From: an uncultured Roseobacter sp.
Lineage (GTDB): Bacteria; Pseudomonadota; Alphaproteobacteria; Rhodobacterales; Rhodobacteraceae
NCBI RefSeq assembly: GCF_947488185.1
Contig: NZ_CANKYM010000001.1
Coordinates: 372,001-436,000 of the forward strand
DNA: 64,000 bases
Direction of reading: 5' to 3'
In this document: in pieces, positions 55,208 through 63,508 of the stretch
How positions within the stretch are numbered: position 1 is the stretch's first letter
Layout: each line of letters opens with the position of its first letter
The notes under the pieces: model-generated
What the model saw: only the letters and a program-made list of their open reading frames with translations
The model's database searches: none
Told to the model about the DNA's origin: nothing
Translations under genes and position numbers: made by a program

Positions 55208-56131
55208 CTAGGCCTGGTGTGCCGCAACAAGGCAATTGAGGAACTCTTCGGTCTTCCGGGTCGGCTCCGGTTTTCGGCGGACGATGGCGGCAAAGGTGCT
55301 GCTGTAGCCTGTGTCCTGCGCGGCAACGGGGCGCACAGCGCCTTTCCGCAGGAATGTCTCCGCCACGTGATCCGCCAGATATCCCAGATAGCGACCCGAT
55401 TGGATCAAGAGGGAGAGCGCCTCTTCCTCCTGCACCCGCGCGGCGCGGCGAATGCCCAAGGACTGCCCGGCCTTCATATTGGGGGAGTTGAACGCGTAGC
55501 CCGCATATTTGTACTGCGCGAGGTTCAGGGCATCAGCGCGCGCCGTTTCCGGCACATCGAAGAGCGGATGTCCTTCGCCGCAATAGAGCGTCATATGCTC
55601 CTGATAAAGCGGTGTATACTGCAGGATGGAGGATTGCCGGTGGATCGGCACGATGGCGATGTCGAGCGTGCCATCCGTGACCCGCGCCTCCAACACGCCA
55701 GGCGGATCCAGCGCAATCTCAAAGGCCACATCCGGGGCGGAGGCATCGAAGGCCTGGATGGCCTTGTGGACCCGCGCCTCAGGGTTCGTCGTCGACTGGT
55801 CAAAGAGCCCGAGCCGCAAGGTGCCCGTCAGATGGATGTGGATATTGTCGATATGGGCCTGGAACCCGTCCAGCGACGCCAGCAGGCCATGGGCCGCCTC
55901 CAGCACCTGTTCCCCCTCCGGCGTCAGGGAAAATCCGGCAGGACCCCGGTTGCAGAGCTTCAGCCCGATGCGCAGTTCCAGATCAGAGATATGTTTCGAG
56001 ATCGTCGAGCGGCCAATATTCAATTCCAGCTCTGACGCTGCAAAGCCGCCGCACTCAGTCACGGCGATGAAAACCCGTATCAATCGGATGTCCACATCGC
56101 TCAAAGACCGCAAGAGTGCGCGTTTAGCCAT
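55208..56131 (-). CDS. LysR family regulator divergent from BCCT transporter
   Basis: 307 residues with an N-terminal helix-turn-helix (LIRVFIAVTECGGFAASELELNIGRSTISKHISDLELRIGLKL) and an effector domain. The gene is divergent from a BCCT transporter with 136 bases between, holding two TTATCAAAC repeats exactly 30 bases apart. This arrangement suggests that it controls the transporter in response to the transported betaine or a related compound. Confidence 0.92.
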   Translation of the reverse strand: MAKRALLRSLSDVDIRLIRVFIAVTECGGFAASELELNIGRSTISKHISDLELRIGLKLCNRGPAGFSLTPEGEQVLEAAHGLLASLDGFQAHIDNIHIHLTGTLRLGLFDQSTTNPEARVHKAIQAFDASAPDVAFEIALDPPGVLEARVTDGTLDIAIVPIHRQSSILQYTPLYQEHMTLYCGEGHPLFDVPETARADALNLAQYKYAGYAFNSPNMKAGQSLGIRRAARVQEEEALSLLIQSGRYLGYLADHVAETFLRKGAVRPVAAQDTGYSSTFAAIVRRKPEPTRKTEEFLNCLVAAHQA

Positions 56132-56145
56132 CTAAGGTTTCCTAT

Positions 56146-56184
56146 TTATCAAACTATAGTCGACAATGTTGCCACTTATCAAAC
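56146..56184. promoter_or_regulatory. TTATCAAAC direct repeats, candidate LysR sites
   Basis: TTATCAAAC at 56146-56154 and again at 56176-56184, exactly 30 bases (about three helical turns) apart. They are followed by CTATAG and ACTATA respectively, so the similarity extends over about 14 bases. They lie just upstream of the LysR ATG in the divergent promoter. Confidence 0.55.
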
Positions 56185-56267
56185 ACTATACAACCTTTAC
56201 TGTTACCCCTACCATAACACGCGCTGGCATCTCCGATGCGGGCCAACAGGGAACAGGGAGACAATAA

Positions 56268-57956
56268 ATGTCCATAAAACCCCCACTATCTGATCTGCCG
56301 ATCAAGACCGCCGACAGCGGTTTTTATCGGGGGTTCAGCGTAAACGTGACCGTCATCAGTAAGATCATCATCAGTATGCTGGTGGTCTGGTGTATCGTCT
56401 GGCCGACCCAGGCGGGCACCGTTCTGGGCAACTGGAACACTGCAATTCTTGCGCAATTCGCGGCCTGGTACATCTGGGTTGTGACCGCCTTCGTGATCGT
56501 CTGTATCGGCCTGGCCATCTGGCCGACGGCCGGACGTCTGAACCTGGGCACCGACGGCGAGAAGCCCGAATTTTCGAATTTCTCATGGTTCTCGATGATG
56601 TTCGGCGCCGGGATCGGCGTTGGCATGCTGACCTGGGCCGTGGCAGAACCGGTGGCACATTTCAAAAACAACCCGTCGGTTATTCAGGGTGTCACGACCG
56701 CATTGGATGCCAACAACGTGCGCGAGGCCTATGTCTGGTCCTTCTTGCACTGGGGTCTGGGCGCTTGGGCATGTTATGCGGTTGCCGGTCTGGCACTGGC
56801 CTTCTTCAGCTATCGTCGCGGTCTGCCGCTGACCATCCGGTCCTCGCTGACACCTCTTTTCGGCAAATCGCTCTCCGGTCCGCTGGGGCATCTCATCGAC
56901 ATCGTTGCCGTTGTGGCCACCATTCTTGGTGTGGCGCAGACGCTTGGTTTTGGTGTGGAGCAATTCGTCGCTGGTCTGACACGGATCGGCATTGGCGGTC
57001 TCGCGTTGGAAGACGGTTCTGCGACATCATTGGGTATCGTTGTTGCCCTGCTGGTCATCATGGGGGCCTCGACGCTCTCGGCTTTGTCCGGTGTTGGTAA
57101 AGGCATCAAGTGGCTGTCCAATATCAACATGGTGCTGTCGATCTTCCTCCTGAGCTTCTTTATCATCTTTGGCGCGACATTCTTTGGTGCGGCGGCCTTC
57201 TTCGTCGGTATCTGGGACTACCTGATCGCGCTGCCATGGCTAAGCTTTAACGTTTACAGTTCTGATGGTGTTGAAGGATCCGAAGCCTTCCTGCTCACGC
57301 AATGGCAGGGCTGGTGGCCGGTGTTCTACTGGGCCTGGTGGATCGCGTTCGCACCCTTTGTGGGCCTGTTCCTGGCGCGTATTTCACGTGGTCGGACAAT
57401 CCGTGAATTCGTTCTGGGTGCCATGATCGTGCCATCGCTGATGTGCTTTGTCTGGTTCTCCTGGGCCGGGGGTACAGCGATTGATCTTGAACTCAATGGT
57501 GGTGCGGGCGGTCTGATCCTTGACGCGGCCAACGGGGACAAGATCTTTGCGATGACCGAGTTCATGCTGGCGCCTATCGCGCAGGTACTGGCCTGGGGCA
57601 TGGCGGTTGTGATCGTGGTCCTGTTGATGACTTTCCTGGTCACTTCTGCTGACTCTGCGGTTCTGATCGTGAACACCATCAACGCCGCTGGCGACGAAGG
57701 TCCAAAGGCACGTCCTCACATCATCTTCTGGGGTGCGGCGCTGGCGCTGGTGGTTGGCGGTCTGCTGATCTCCGGCGGTACAGGAGCCATTCAGACTGCG
57801 ATGGTGATCGGGGCGCTGCCCTTCTCCATCGTGATGGCGCTGATGTGCATCGCGCTGATCAAGGCGATCTGGAACGATGGTCGCCGTGAGGCGGCCGGGG
57901 TTCCGACCACATTCGATCAGATCGACGACGACATGTCGGCAAGCCCTGCTGAATAA
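56268..57956 (+). CDS. BCCT family transporter (betaine/choline/carnitine/DMSP type)
   Basis: 562 residues, twelve predicted helices. The BCCT core WWPVFYWAWWIAFAPFVGLFLARISRGRTIREFV is intact, and GAGIGVGMLTWAVAEPVAHF gives the substrate-site tryptophan region. Both ends are short, so it lacks the long osmosensing tail of BetP. It imports a quaternary ammonium or sulfonium compound; which one is not decided. AGGGAGA lies before the ATG. A strong terminator follows. Confidence 0.94.
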   Translation: MSIKPPLSDLPIKTADSGFYRGFSVNVTVISKIIISMLVVWCIVWPTQAGTVLGNWNTAILAQFAAWYIWVVTAFVIVCIGLAIWPTAGRLNLGTDGEKPEFSNFSWFSMMFGAGIGVGMLTWAVAEPVAHFKNNPSVIQGVTTALDANNVREAYVWSFLHWGLGAWACYAVAGLALAFFSYRRGLPLTIRSSLTPLFGKSLSGPLGHLIDIVAVVATILGVAQTLGFGVEQFVAGLTRIGIGGLALEDGSATSLGIVVALLVIMGASTLSALSGVGKGIKWLSNINMVLSIFLLSFFIIFGATFFGAAAFFVGIWDYLIALPWLSFNVYSSDGVEGSEAFLLTQWQGWWPVFYWAWWIAFAPFVGLFLARISRGRTIREFVLGAMIVPSLMCFVWFSWAGGTAIDLELNGGAGGLILDAANGDKIFAMTEFMLAPIAQVLAWGMAVVIVVLLMTFLVTSADSAVLIVNTINAAGDEGPKARPHIIFWGAALALVVGGLLISGGTGAIQTAMVIGALPFSIVMALMCIALIKAIWNDGRREAAGVPTTFDQIDDDMSASPAE

Positions 57957-57975
57957 GCGGGCCTCACAAAATCTG

Positions 57976-58005
57976 AAAAGCCCCGCATCACGCGGGGCTT
58001 TTTTT
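57976..58005. terminator. bidirectional rho-independent terminator
   Basis: AAAAGCCCCGC at 57976-57986 pairs with GCGGGGCTTTT at 57992-58002 around ATCAC, and the T run continues to 58005. It ends the BCCT transcript; read on the other strand, the stem also ends in TTTT, so it can serve the convergent metal-transport operon. Confidence 0.93.
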
Positions 58006-58024
58006 GTGCGTGTTGGAGTGCACT

Positions 58025-58873
58025 TTAGCTTTCTCCAACCCGGCGCATGGACATGCGCCGCGCCAGAATCTGGCGACGCACGAAGGCCGTGATGAAAACG
58101 GTCGTCAGGATCAGGATGATGGTCGGGGCCGGTGCGCTGTCGAGGAAAAAGCTGGCATAGGTGCCCAGCAGCATCGATATCATACAGACCAGCACCGACA
58201 CCCAGAGCATAGTCGAAAACTTGCGTACCAGCAGAAAGGCAATCGCCCCCGGCGCGATCAGCAGTCCAATTGCGAGGATCAGACCCGCAGCGGAAAGCGT
58301 AGCCACGATGGTCAGAGACAGGGCGGCCAGCAAGCCGTAGTGCAGCCAGTTGACCCAAAGCCCGGAGGCCTGTGCCTGCGCCGGATCAAAGCTGTGCAGC
58401 AGCCAGTCTTTCCATTTCAGCACCAGCATCAGCCCCACACCGACCGAGACGATGCCAGCGGTCCAGAGCTCAGACACGTCCACCCCGAGCATATTGCCGA
58501 ACAGGATGTGATCGAGATGGGCATTTGTCTCGACCGACACATAAAGTACGATGCCGACGCCAAACATGCCCGAAAAGACGACCCCCATGACCGTGTCCTG
58601 TTTCACCCGGCTGTTGTTGGAGAGATACCCCGTTGCCAGCGCACAGGTCATGCCCGCCGCAAAGGCCCCGATGATAAGCGGCAAACCAAGAATGTAAGCC
58701 AGCACGATGCCCGGCAGAACGGCGTGGCTGACCGCATCGCCCATTAGCGCCCAGCCTTTCATCACCAGAAAACAGGACAGCAAGGCGGTGGGAACCGACA
58801 CGATGATCGAGATCAGGAAGGCATTCTGCATGAAGCCAAAGGTGAAGGGCATCAGGAGGGTCTGCATATCCAT
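58025..58873 (-). CDS. metal ABC transporter permease (SitD/MntD type)
   Basis: 282 residues, about eight helices, ABC-3 family. Blocks FLVMKGWALMGDAVSHAVLPGIVLAYILGLP and APGAIAFLLVRKF are typical. It is the second permease of the operon; its ATG overlaps the previous stop by one base. It ends near the bidirectional terminator. Confidence 0.92.
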   Translation of the reverse strand: MDMQTLLMPFTFGFMQNAFLISIIVSVPTALLSCFLVMKGWALMGDAVSHAVLPGIVLAYILGLPLIIGAFAAGMTCALATGYLSNNSRVKQDTVMGVVFSGMFGVGIVLYVSVETNAHLDHILFGNMLGVDVSELWTAGIVSVGVGLMLVLKWKDWLLHSFDPAQAQASGLWVNWLHYGLLAALSLTIVATLSAAGLILAIGLLIAPGAIAFLLVRKFSTMLWVSVLVCMISMLLGTYASFFLDSAPAPTIILILTTVFITAFVRRQILARRMSMRRVGES

Positions 58874-59757
58874 CAGGCAACCTCCTCGACCGGAATAGGC
58901 GCACCCTGTCGCAGAGCCATCCTGGCCTTGCGCCGCGCCGCCAGCAGCCCGTGTGTGGGGGCAAAGACGAAGGCCAGAAGGAAGATCAGCGTCTGCAGGG
59001 TGACGATGATACCGCCCGTTGCGCCATCGAGGAAATAGCTGATGTAGGCGCCGGCAAAGCTACTGCCTGCGCCGATGGCCACGGAGGTCGCGATGAGGCG
59101 CGGGAAGCGGTCACACAGCAGGTAGGCCGTGGCGCCCGGTGTGACGACCATGGCGATCACCAGAAACGCGCCGACAGTCTGCATCGCCGCCACGACAGAG
59201 GCGGACAGGAGTACGAAGAAGACCGCCTTAAGCAAGCCGGGGTTCAGACCGATGGCGCGTGCGTGGTTTTCGTCGAAGAAGGTCACCATCAGGTCCTTCC
59301 ATTTCGCCAGCAGCACAGCAAGCGACACAAACCCGATCAGCGCCAGTTGCAGCGTGTCCTCTGGCGTGATGGCAAGGATATTGCCCATGGTGATGGTCTG
59401 GATCGACACCGACATCGGATTGAGCGAAACGATGAAGAGACCCAGGCCGAAGAAGGAGGTGAAGATCAGCCCGATGATCACATCGACTTTGAGGCCGGAG
59501 CGTTCGGACAGGAACAGCATGGCCCCCGCCGCAAGCCCGCCCGCGATAAAGGCACCAAGTGCGAAGGGCAGACCGAGGATATAAGCCCCCGCGACGCCGG
59601 GCACGACGGAATGGGACAGCGCGTCGCCGATCAGCGACCAGCCCTTGAGCATCAGGTAGGCCGACAGGAACGCACAGACGCCCCCCACCAGCGCGGAGAC
59701 CCACATGGCGTTTGTCATGTAGGTGTAGGCGAAGGGTTCTGCGAGCGTCTCGATCAC
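58873..59757 (-). CDS. metal ABC transporter permease (SitC/MntC-permease type)
   Basis: 294 residues, ABC-3 family with about eight helices: [39 protein letters not shown] and [18 protein letters not shown]. The GTG start overlaps the ATPase stop (GTGA). Two different permeases next to each other form a heterodimer, as in SitCD. Confidence 0.92.
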   Translation of the reverse strand: MIETLAEPFAYTYMTNAMWVSALVGGVCAFLSAYLMLKGWSLIGDALSHSVVPGVAGAYILGLPFALGAFIAGGLAAGAMLFLSERSGLKVDVIIGLIFTSFFGLGLFIVSLNPMSVSIQTITMGNILAITPEDTLQLALIGFVSLAVLLAKWKDLMVTFFDENHARAIGLNPGLLKAVFFVLLSASVVAAMQTVGAFLVIAMVVTPGATAYLLCDRFPRLIATSVAIGAGSSFAGAYISYFLDGATGGIIVTLQTLIFLLAFVFAPTHGLLAARRKARMALRQGAPIPVEEVA

Positions 59758-60653
59758 TCCCGCGGCTCCGTCCGTTGGGTCTTGTCGCCGTATTGCACAA
59801 ACGGGCGTTCGTCATCGGTAAAGATCGTGACCGCGCGGGCGTCTTCATCGTCGTGCAGCGTGTCGCCGCCAAGGGTGAAGTGCCGCAACACGCCGCCAAA
59901 GGCCTTTTCCAGGTTCTCGCGGGTGAAGGTCGTTTCCGTGGGGCCGTGACAGAGAACGGTGCCCTTAACCAGAACCGTCCGGTCACAGAATTCCGGCACG
60001 GACCCAAGGTTATGGGTCGAGACCAGCATCACCCGGCCTTCGTCCCGCAGCGACCGCAACAGCCCCACGATCTGCTCTTCGGTTTTCACATCGACGCCGG
60101 TGAAAGGCTCGTCCAGCAGGATGACCTGCCCGTCCTGCGCCAGGGCGCGGGCCAGAAAGACACGTTTGCGCTGGCCGCCGGACAGCTCCCCGATCTGGCG
60201 GTGGCGATAGTCCTGCATGTTGACGCGGGCGAGCGCCTGATCGACGGCGGCGTGATCGGCAGGGGCGGGGCGGCGCAGAAACCCCATATGCCCGTAACGC
60301 CCCATCATGACCACGTCTTCGACCAGCACGGGGAAGGCCCAATCGACCTCCTCGGACTGCGGCACATAGGCGACGAGGTTCTGGCGCAGCGCGTCACGCA
60401 CGCTTTGCCCCAGAATGCGGATTTCCCCCTTTGAGGCCGGGACAAACCCCATGATCGCCTTGAAAAGCGTCGACTTGCCCGCACCGTTCACCCCGACCAG
60501 TGCCGTCACCGTACCGCGCGGGATTTCGAAGCTGGCGTTCCACAAGGCGGTGTGGCCGTTGCGATAGGTGACCGTCACATCCTGCGCCATCAGGCCGCTG
60601 GTGCGGGCATCGCCACCGGGAAGCTCCCGTTCTGCTGGCAGATCATCGCGCAT
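59754..60653 (-). CDS. metal ABC transporter ATP-binding protein (SitB/MntA type)
   Basis: About 299 residues from the ATG at 60653, which has GGTGAGGA seven bases upstream; ATG 60713 and TTG 60722 are weaker. Walker [10 protein letters not shown], the Q-loop in [14 protein letters not shown] (the metal-importer form), signature LSGGQRKR and Walker [13 protein letters not shown] are present. An acidic extension with HDDEDARAV follows the ATPase core. Confidence 0.94.
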   Translation of the reverse strand: MRDDLPAERELPGGDARTSGLMAQDVTVTYRNGHTALWNASFEIPRGTVTALVGVNGAGKSTLFKAIMGFVPASKGEIRILGQSVRDALRQNLVAYVPQSEEVDWAFPVLVEDVVMMGRYGHMGFLRRPAPADHAAVDQALARVNMQDYRHRQIGELSGGQRKRVFLARALAQDGQVILLDEPFTGVDVKTEEQIVGLLRSLRDEGRVMLVSTHNLGSVPEFCDRTVLVKGTVLCHGPTETTFTRENLEKAFGGVLRHFTLGGDTLHDDEDARAVTIFTDDERPFVQYGDKTQRTEPRE

Positions 60654-60744
60654 TCGGTCGTCCTCACCTTGCAAAGCATGCGCAGTCCTCACCGACCGCA
60701 CATGCTGCTTCATCGCCTGCAAATAGGGCGCATTTGCCCGTCAA

Positions 60745-61647
60745 TCAATTGGTCGCCTCCGTCAGCCCCGTGGCCACGGTCCCCGCCGTCACCTTCAGAA
60801 GGTCGAGATAGGTCGGCACCGGACCGTCCGCTGTGCTCAGCGAATCCACATAAAGAACGCCGCCGTATTGAACGCCGGTCTCCCGCGCGACCTGTTTGGC
60901 CGGTGCCGTATTCACCGTGCTCTCGCAGAACACCACCGGGATATCATTGGCGCGGACCGCGTCGATGACACCGCGCACCTGCTGAGGTGTGCCCACCTGA
61001 TCCGCGTTCATCGGCCAGAGGTACAGCTCCTTCATGCCGAAATCGCGCGCGAGATAGCTGAAGGCCCCTTCGCAGGTCACCAGCCAGCGGGCGTTCTGCG
61101 GGATTTGCGCGATGGCCGCACGCAGCGGTTCGATGGTTGCCCGCAATTCGTCTTTATAGGCAGCCGCGTTTGCGGCATAGGTTTCCGCGTTCTCCGGATC
61201 CTGCTTGGCGAAGGCACTGGCGATATTGTCAATATAGATCAATGCATTGTCGAGCCCCATCCAGGCATGCGGGTTGGGTTTGCCGGTGTAGCTGCCCGAA
61301 GCAATCGGGATCGGGTCAATCCCATCCGTGAGGGTCGCTGATGGAACATCCTTGAGATTGGACAGGAACTGTTCGAACCACAATTCCAGGTTCATACCAT
61401 TCCACAGGATCAGATCGGCATCCGACGCGCGCACGATGTCCTGCGGCGTTGGTTCATAGCCATGAATTTCGGCGCCGGGCTTGGTGATGGAGACAACATC
61501 TGCCGCATCACCGGCGACATTTGCCGCCATATCCGCAAGCACGGTGAAGGTCGTGACCACCTTCATCTTGTCATCGGCATAGGCATGTGTCGCAAGAGCG
61601 GCGGCGAAAACGGCGCAGGACGTGGATTTGATCAGCGAGTGCAGCAT
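60745..61647 (-). CDS. metal ABC transporter substrate-binding protein (SitA type, manganese likely)
   Basis: 300 residues with a signal peptide to about ATHAYA (residues 19-24). The four metal ligands of cluster 9 proteins can be placed: His62 in EIHGYEPTP, His127 in PHAWMGL, Glu193 in TCEGAFSYLARDF and Asp268 in YVDSLS. Two His plus Glu and Asp fits the Mn/Fe class rather than zinc (three His). No His-rich loop is present, which also argues against zinc. The ATG at 61647 is preceded by GGAG; two earlier in-frame starts are less likely. It leads the operon and follows a tandem operator. Confidence 0.92.
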   Translation of the reverse strand: MLHSLIKSTSCAVFAAALATHAYADDKMKVVTTFTVLADMAANVAGDAADVVSITKPGAEIHGYEPTPQDIVRASDADLILWNGMNLELWFEQFLSNLKDVPSATLTDGIDPIPIASGSYTGKPNPHAWMGLDNALIYIDNIASAFAKQDPENAETYAANAAAYKDELRATIEPLRAAIAQIPQNARWLVTCEGAFSYLARDFGMKELYLWPMNADQVGTPQQVRGVIDAVRANDIPVVFCESTVNTAPAKQVARETGVQYGGVLYVDSLSTADGPVPTYLDLLKVTAGTVATGLTEATN

Positions 61648-61687
61648 TGGAGTCTCCGTCATGACTATAGGGCTTTCCCGACTGTAA

Positions 61688-61735
61688 ATGCAAATCACTC
61701 GCAACTGTCAAGGAATTTGAGAATGACTCGCAACT
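61688..61735 (-). promoter_or_regulatory. tandem Fur/Mur-like operator before the manganese importer
   Basis: Two related sites, 61688-61704 and 61717-61733, each end in ACTCGCAA; ACTCGCAACT is repeated exactly 29 bases apart (61697-61706 and 61726-61735). The second reads TTGAGAATGACTCGCAA, an imperfect palindrome with TTG and CAA ends. Position and form fit the Fur-family regulator Mur, which in alphaproteobacteria represses sitABCD with manganese. Confidence 0.6.
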
Positions 61736-61750
61736 AGAGGCGATCACTTT

Positions 61751-62500
61751 CTAGTGCGCGTCCTGCGGCCTGCCCAGAAGATAAGTATCCATGATCCACC
61801 CATGCTGCGCACGCGCCGCCTGTCTCGCGGCAACGATCCTTGTGGCCACCTCGGCCAGAGGCCCGTGATCCAGAACCTGTTCGGGCATGCCCAGATAAGC
61901 CCCCCACCAGATCAGCAGGTCAGGCTCGTCCAGATGTTGGAAACTGGCCTCCCCGTCCAGCATGACCACAAGACGTGTCGCGCCATTTGGCCAGCCGTGA
62001 TCGCGCAAACGACGGCCCGTGGTGATCTGAATAGGGCCATTCACATCGTTCAGCGGGATGCCATGGGCGGCGGTCAGCGCCTGAACCGCGGTGATCCCCG
62101 GCACGACCCGCAGCGCCGGTTGTGGGGTCAGACGCCGGGCGATACGGATTGTGCTGTCGTAGAGCGATGGATCGCCCCAGACCAGCAAAGCAACCGGACC
62201 AGACGCGCCAACATCTGCCAGTGCCGTCTGCCAGCGCGCGGCAATCTCATCATGCCAGCGTTCGACCCGCTCCAGATAGGGCAAGGCGGGATCGCGGATG
62301 GGATAGTCAAACGGTACGATCCGCGCCGTCGATCCGGCGGCGGCAATGATGCCGTGCCGCAGGGAGGCGAGATCGTCTTTGCCCGCGCCTTTGTGGGGGA
62401 CAAGAATGACCGATGCCTCGCGGATGGCCTGCATCCCCTCCATCGTGACATGGGCGGGTGACCCGGTGCCGATGCCGATGAGCCAGAGGGTATCGATCAT
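61751..62500 (-). CDS. cobF: precorrin-6A synthase (deacetylating)
   Basis: 249 residues of the tetrapyrrole methylase fold. It starts IDTLWLIGIGTGSPAHVTMEGMQAIREA and shows PHKGAGKDDLASLR, LVWGDPSLYDSTIRIARRL and VPGITAVQALTAAHGIPLNDVNGPI, specific for CobF, the C1 methyltransferase of the aerobic cobalamin pathway. That indicates the oxygen-dependent route. It is 63 bases after the CbiM-like gene, with a terminator hairpin in between. Confidence 0.93.
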   Translation of the reverse strand: MIDTLWLIGIGTGSPAHVTMEGMQAIREASVILVPHKGAGKDDLASLRHGIIAAAGSTARIVPFDYPIRDPALPYLERVERWHDEIAARWQTALADVGASGPVALLVWGDPSLYDSTIRIARRLTPQPALRVVPGITAVQALTAAHGIPLNDVNGPIQITTGRRLRDHGWPNGATRLVVMLDGEASFQHLDEPDLLIWWGAYLGMPEQVLDHGPLAEVATRIVAARQAARAQHGWIMDTYLLGRPQDAH

Positions 62501-62514
62501 AAGAAATATCCACG

Positions 62515-62547
62515 AAAAAGCCCGGATCCCGCGCAGGGACCCGGGCT
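62515..62547 (-). terminator. terminator between cbiM-like gene and cobF
   Basis: On the minus strand AGCCCGG (62547-62541) pairs with CCGGGCT (62525-62519), with an inner TCCC/GGGA stem, and TTTTT follows (62519-62515). The cobF ATG is only 14 bases beyond, so readthrough would be needed for cobF to be expressed from the riboswitch. Confidence 0.8.
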
Positions 62548-62563
62548 ATTGATGTCAATCGGA

Positions 62564-63241
62564 TCAGGCCGCGTTGTAGAGACGTGCGGTGAAGAGACCC
62601 GACAGTTTGCCCGACCGCAGCGCCTTGGCACCGGCCAGCACCGCCAGATCGGCAATCGGCTCAATGAGGACGACAAGCATGTAGGCAGCCCCGAAGGTCA
62701 GCACGGATTGCGCTGTTTCCGCCCCGATGCCCTGGCCGTAGAAGGCCCAGAAGGCGACCCAGGCGACGACGCCACCCTGATACATCGCGGAGAGCTTGAA
62801 GACATCCGCATAGGCAAGGTCAACATAGGCTTTGTCTCGCGGGATAAACCGGTTGGCGAGCGCCGAGATCGCAAAGAGCGGCACCAGAAGCGTCGTGACG
62901 TTGACGAAAAACATTGGCAGGTCGCTGGGCGCAAAGAACGCGCCTTGAACCAGCAGGCCAAGTGCCAGACCAAGGGCGGCAGGTGCCGCGCCCATCAACA
63001 GGAACAGCGTGGTGCCCAGAATGAAGTGTACTTCGGAGACGCCTACAGCGAAATGCGGCAGCACTTCGAAAAAGATGAAGGTGCCCACGGTGGCCATCAC
63101 CGTGCGCAGCGCAAAGGAAGCGGCGTTGTGGCTCTTGAGGTCTTCGAAAGCGAGTTTCGCAGTATAGCCGGCGGCGCCTGCTGCGGTCGCATAGGCAAAG
63201 GCCATTTTGGCCCCGTCCACGACACCTGGTTCGATATGCAT
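62564..63241 (-). CDS. CbiM-like cobalt ECF transporter substrate component
   Basis: 225 residues, about six helices. It begins MHIEPG; in CbiM the N-terminal Met-His-Ile chelates cobalt. The segment GVSEVHFILGTTLFLLMGAAPAALGLALGLLVQGAFFA, with its histidine, matches the CbiM cobalt-binding core. No CbiN, CbiQ or CbiO gene lies nearby in this window. A B12 riboswitch directly upstream supports a cobalt-uptake role. The family call is by pattern, so moderate confidence. Confidence 0.75.
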   Translation of the reverse strand: MHIEPGVVDGAKMAFAYATAAGAAGYTAKLAFEDLKSHNAASFALRTVMATVGTFIFFEVLPHFAVGVSEVHFILGTTLFLLMGAAPAALGLALGLLVQGAFFAPSDLPMFFVNVTTLLVPLFAISALANRFIPRDKAYVDLAYADVFKLSAMYQGGVVAWVAFWAFYGQGIGAETAQSVLTFGAAYMLVVLIEPIADLAVLAGAKALRSGKLSGLFTARLYNAA

Positions 63242-63302
63242 GTGCTGTCCTTTCTATCCTGCCCCTCCGGCAGGTCGTTGTCCGTGCGTGCACGGGGTTG
63301 GG

Positions 63303-63470
63303 TTGCGCGGCAGGTCTCCTGACTTGCGGGTCGCGGCACTCAGGTCCTTCCCAGCCCTTGGGCCAGTGGGTCATCCATCGCGCTCGCCGCTTACAGTTGC
63401 GGGGGCAGTCTGAGACTTTCACTCAGTTCCCTTTTCAGCCACAAAACGTGGCACCGTGCCTTAGTCCTAT
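63303..63470 (-). ncRNA. cobalamin riboswitch
   Basis: Read on the minus strand, the order of conserved elements is complete: GGTGCC near 63455, GGGAACTGAGTGAAA, then ACTGCCCCCGCAACTGTAAG at about 63415-63395, a GATGGATGACCCACTGG arm, GCCACTGAG-type pairing as CCTGAGTGCC, and the B12 box AGTCAGGAGACCTGCC at 63324-63309. It lies between cobA and the CbiM-like gene and should switch the latter off when adenosylcobalamin is abundant. Confidence 0.95.
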
Positions 63471-63508
63471 CCCTGATGTTCGCGCCCGAACAAGCAGAAA
63501 AGCGACTT

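Noticed and set aside
62564..63241. CbtA as identity of the riboswitch-controlled permease
   Set aside because: The MHI N-terminus and central histidine block fit CbiM, and no small His-rich CbtB partner is present.
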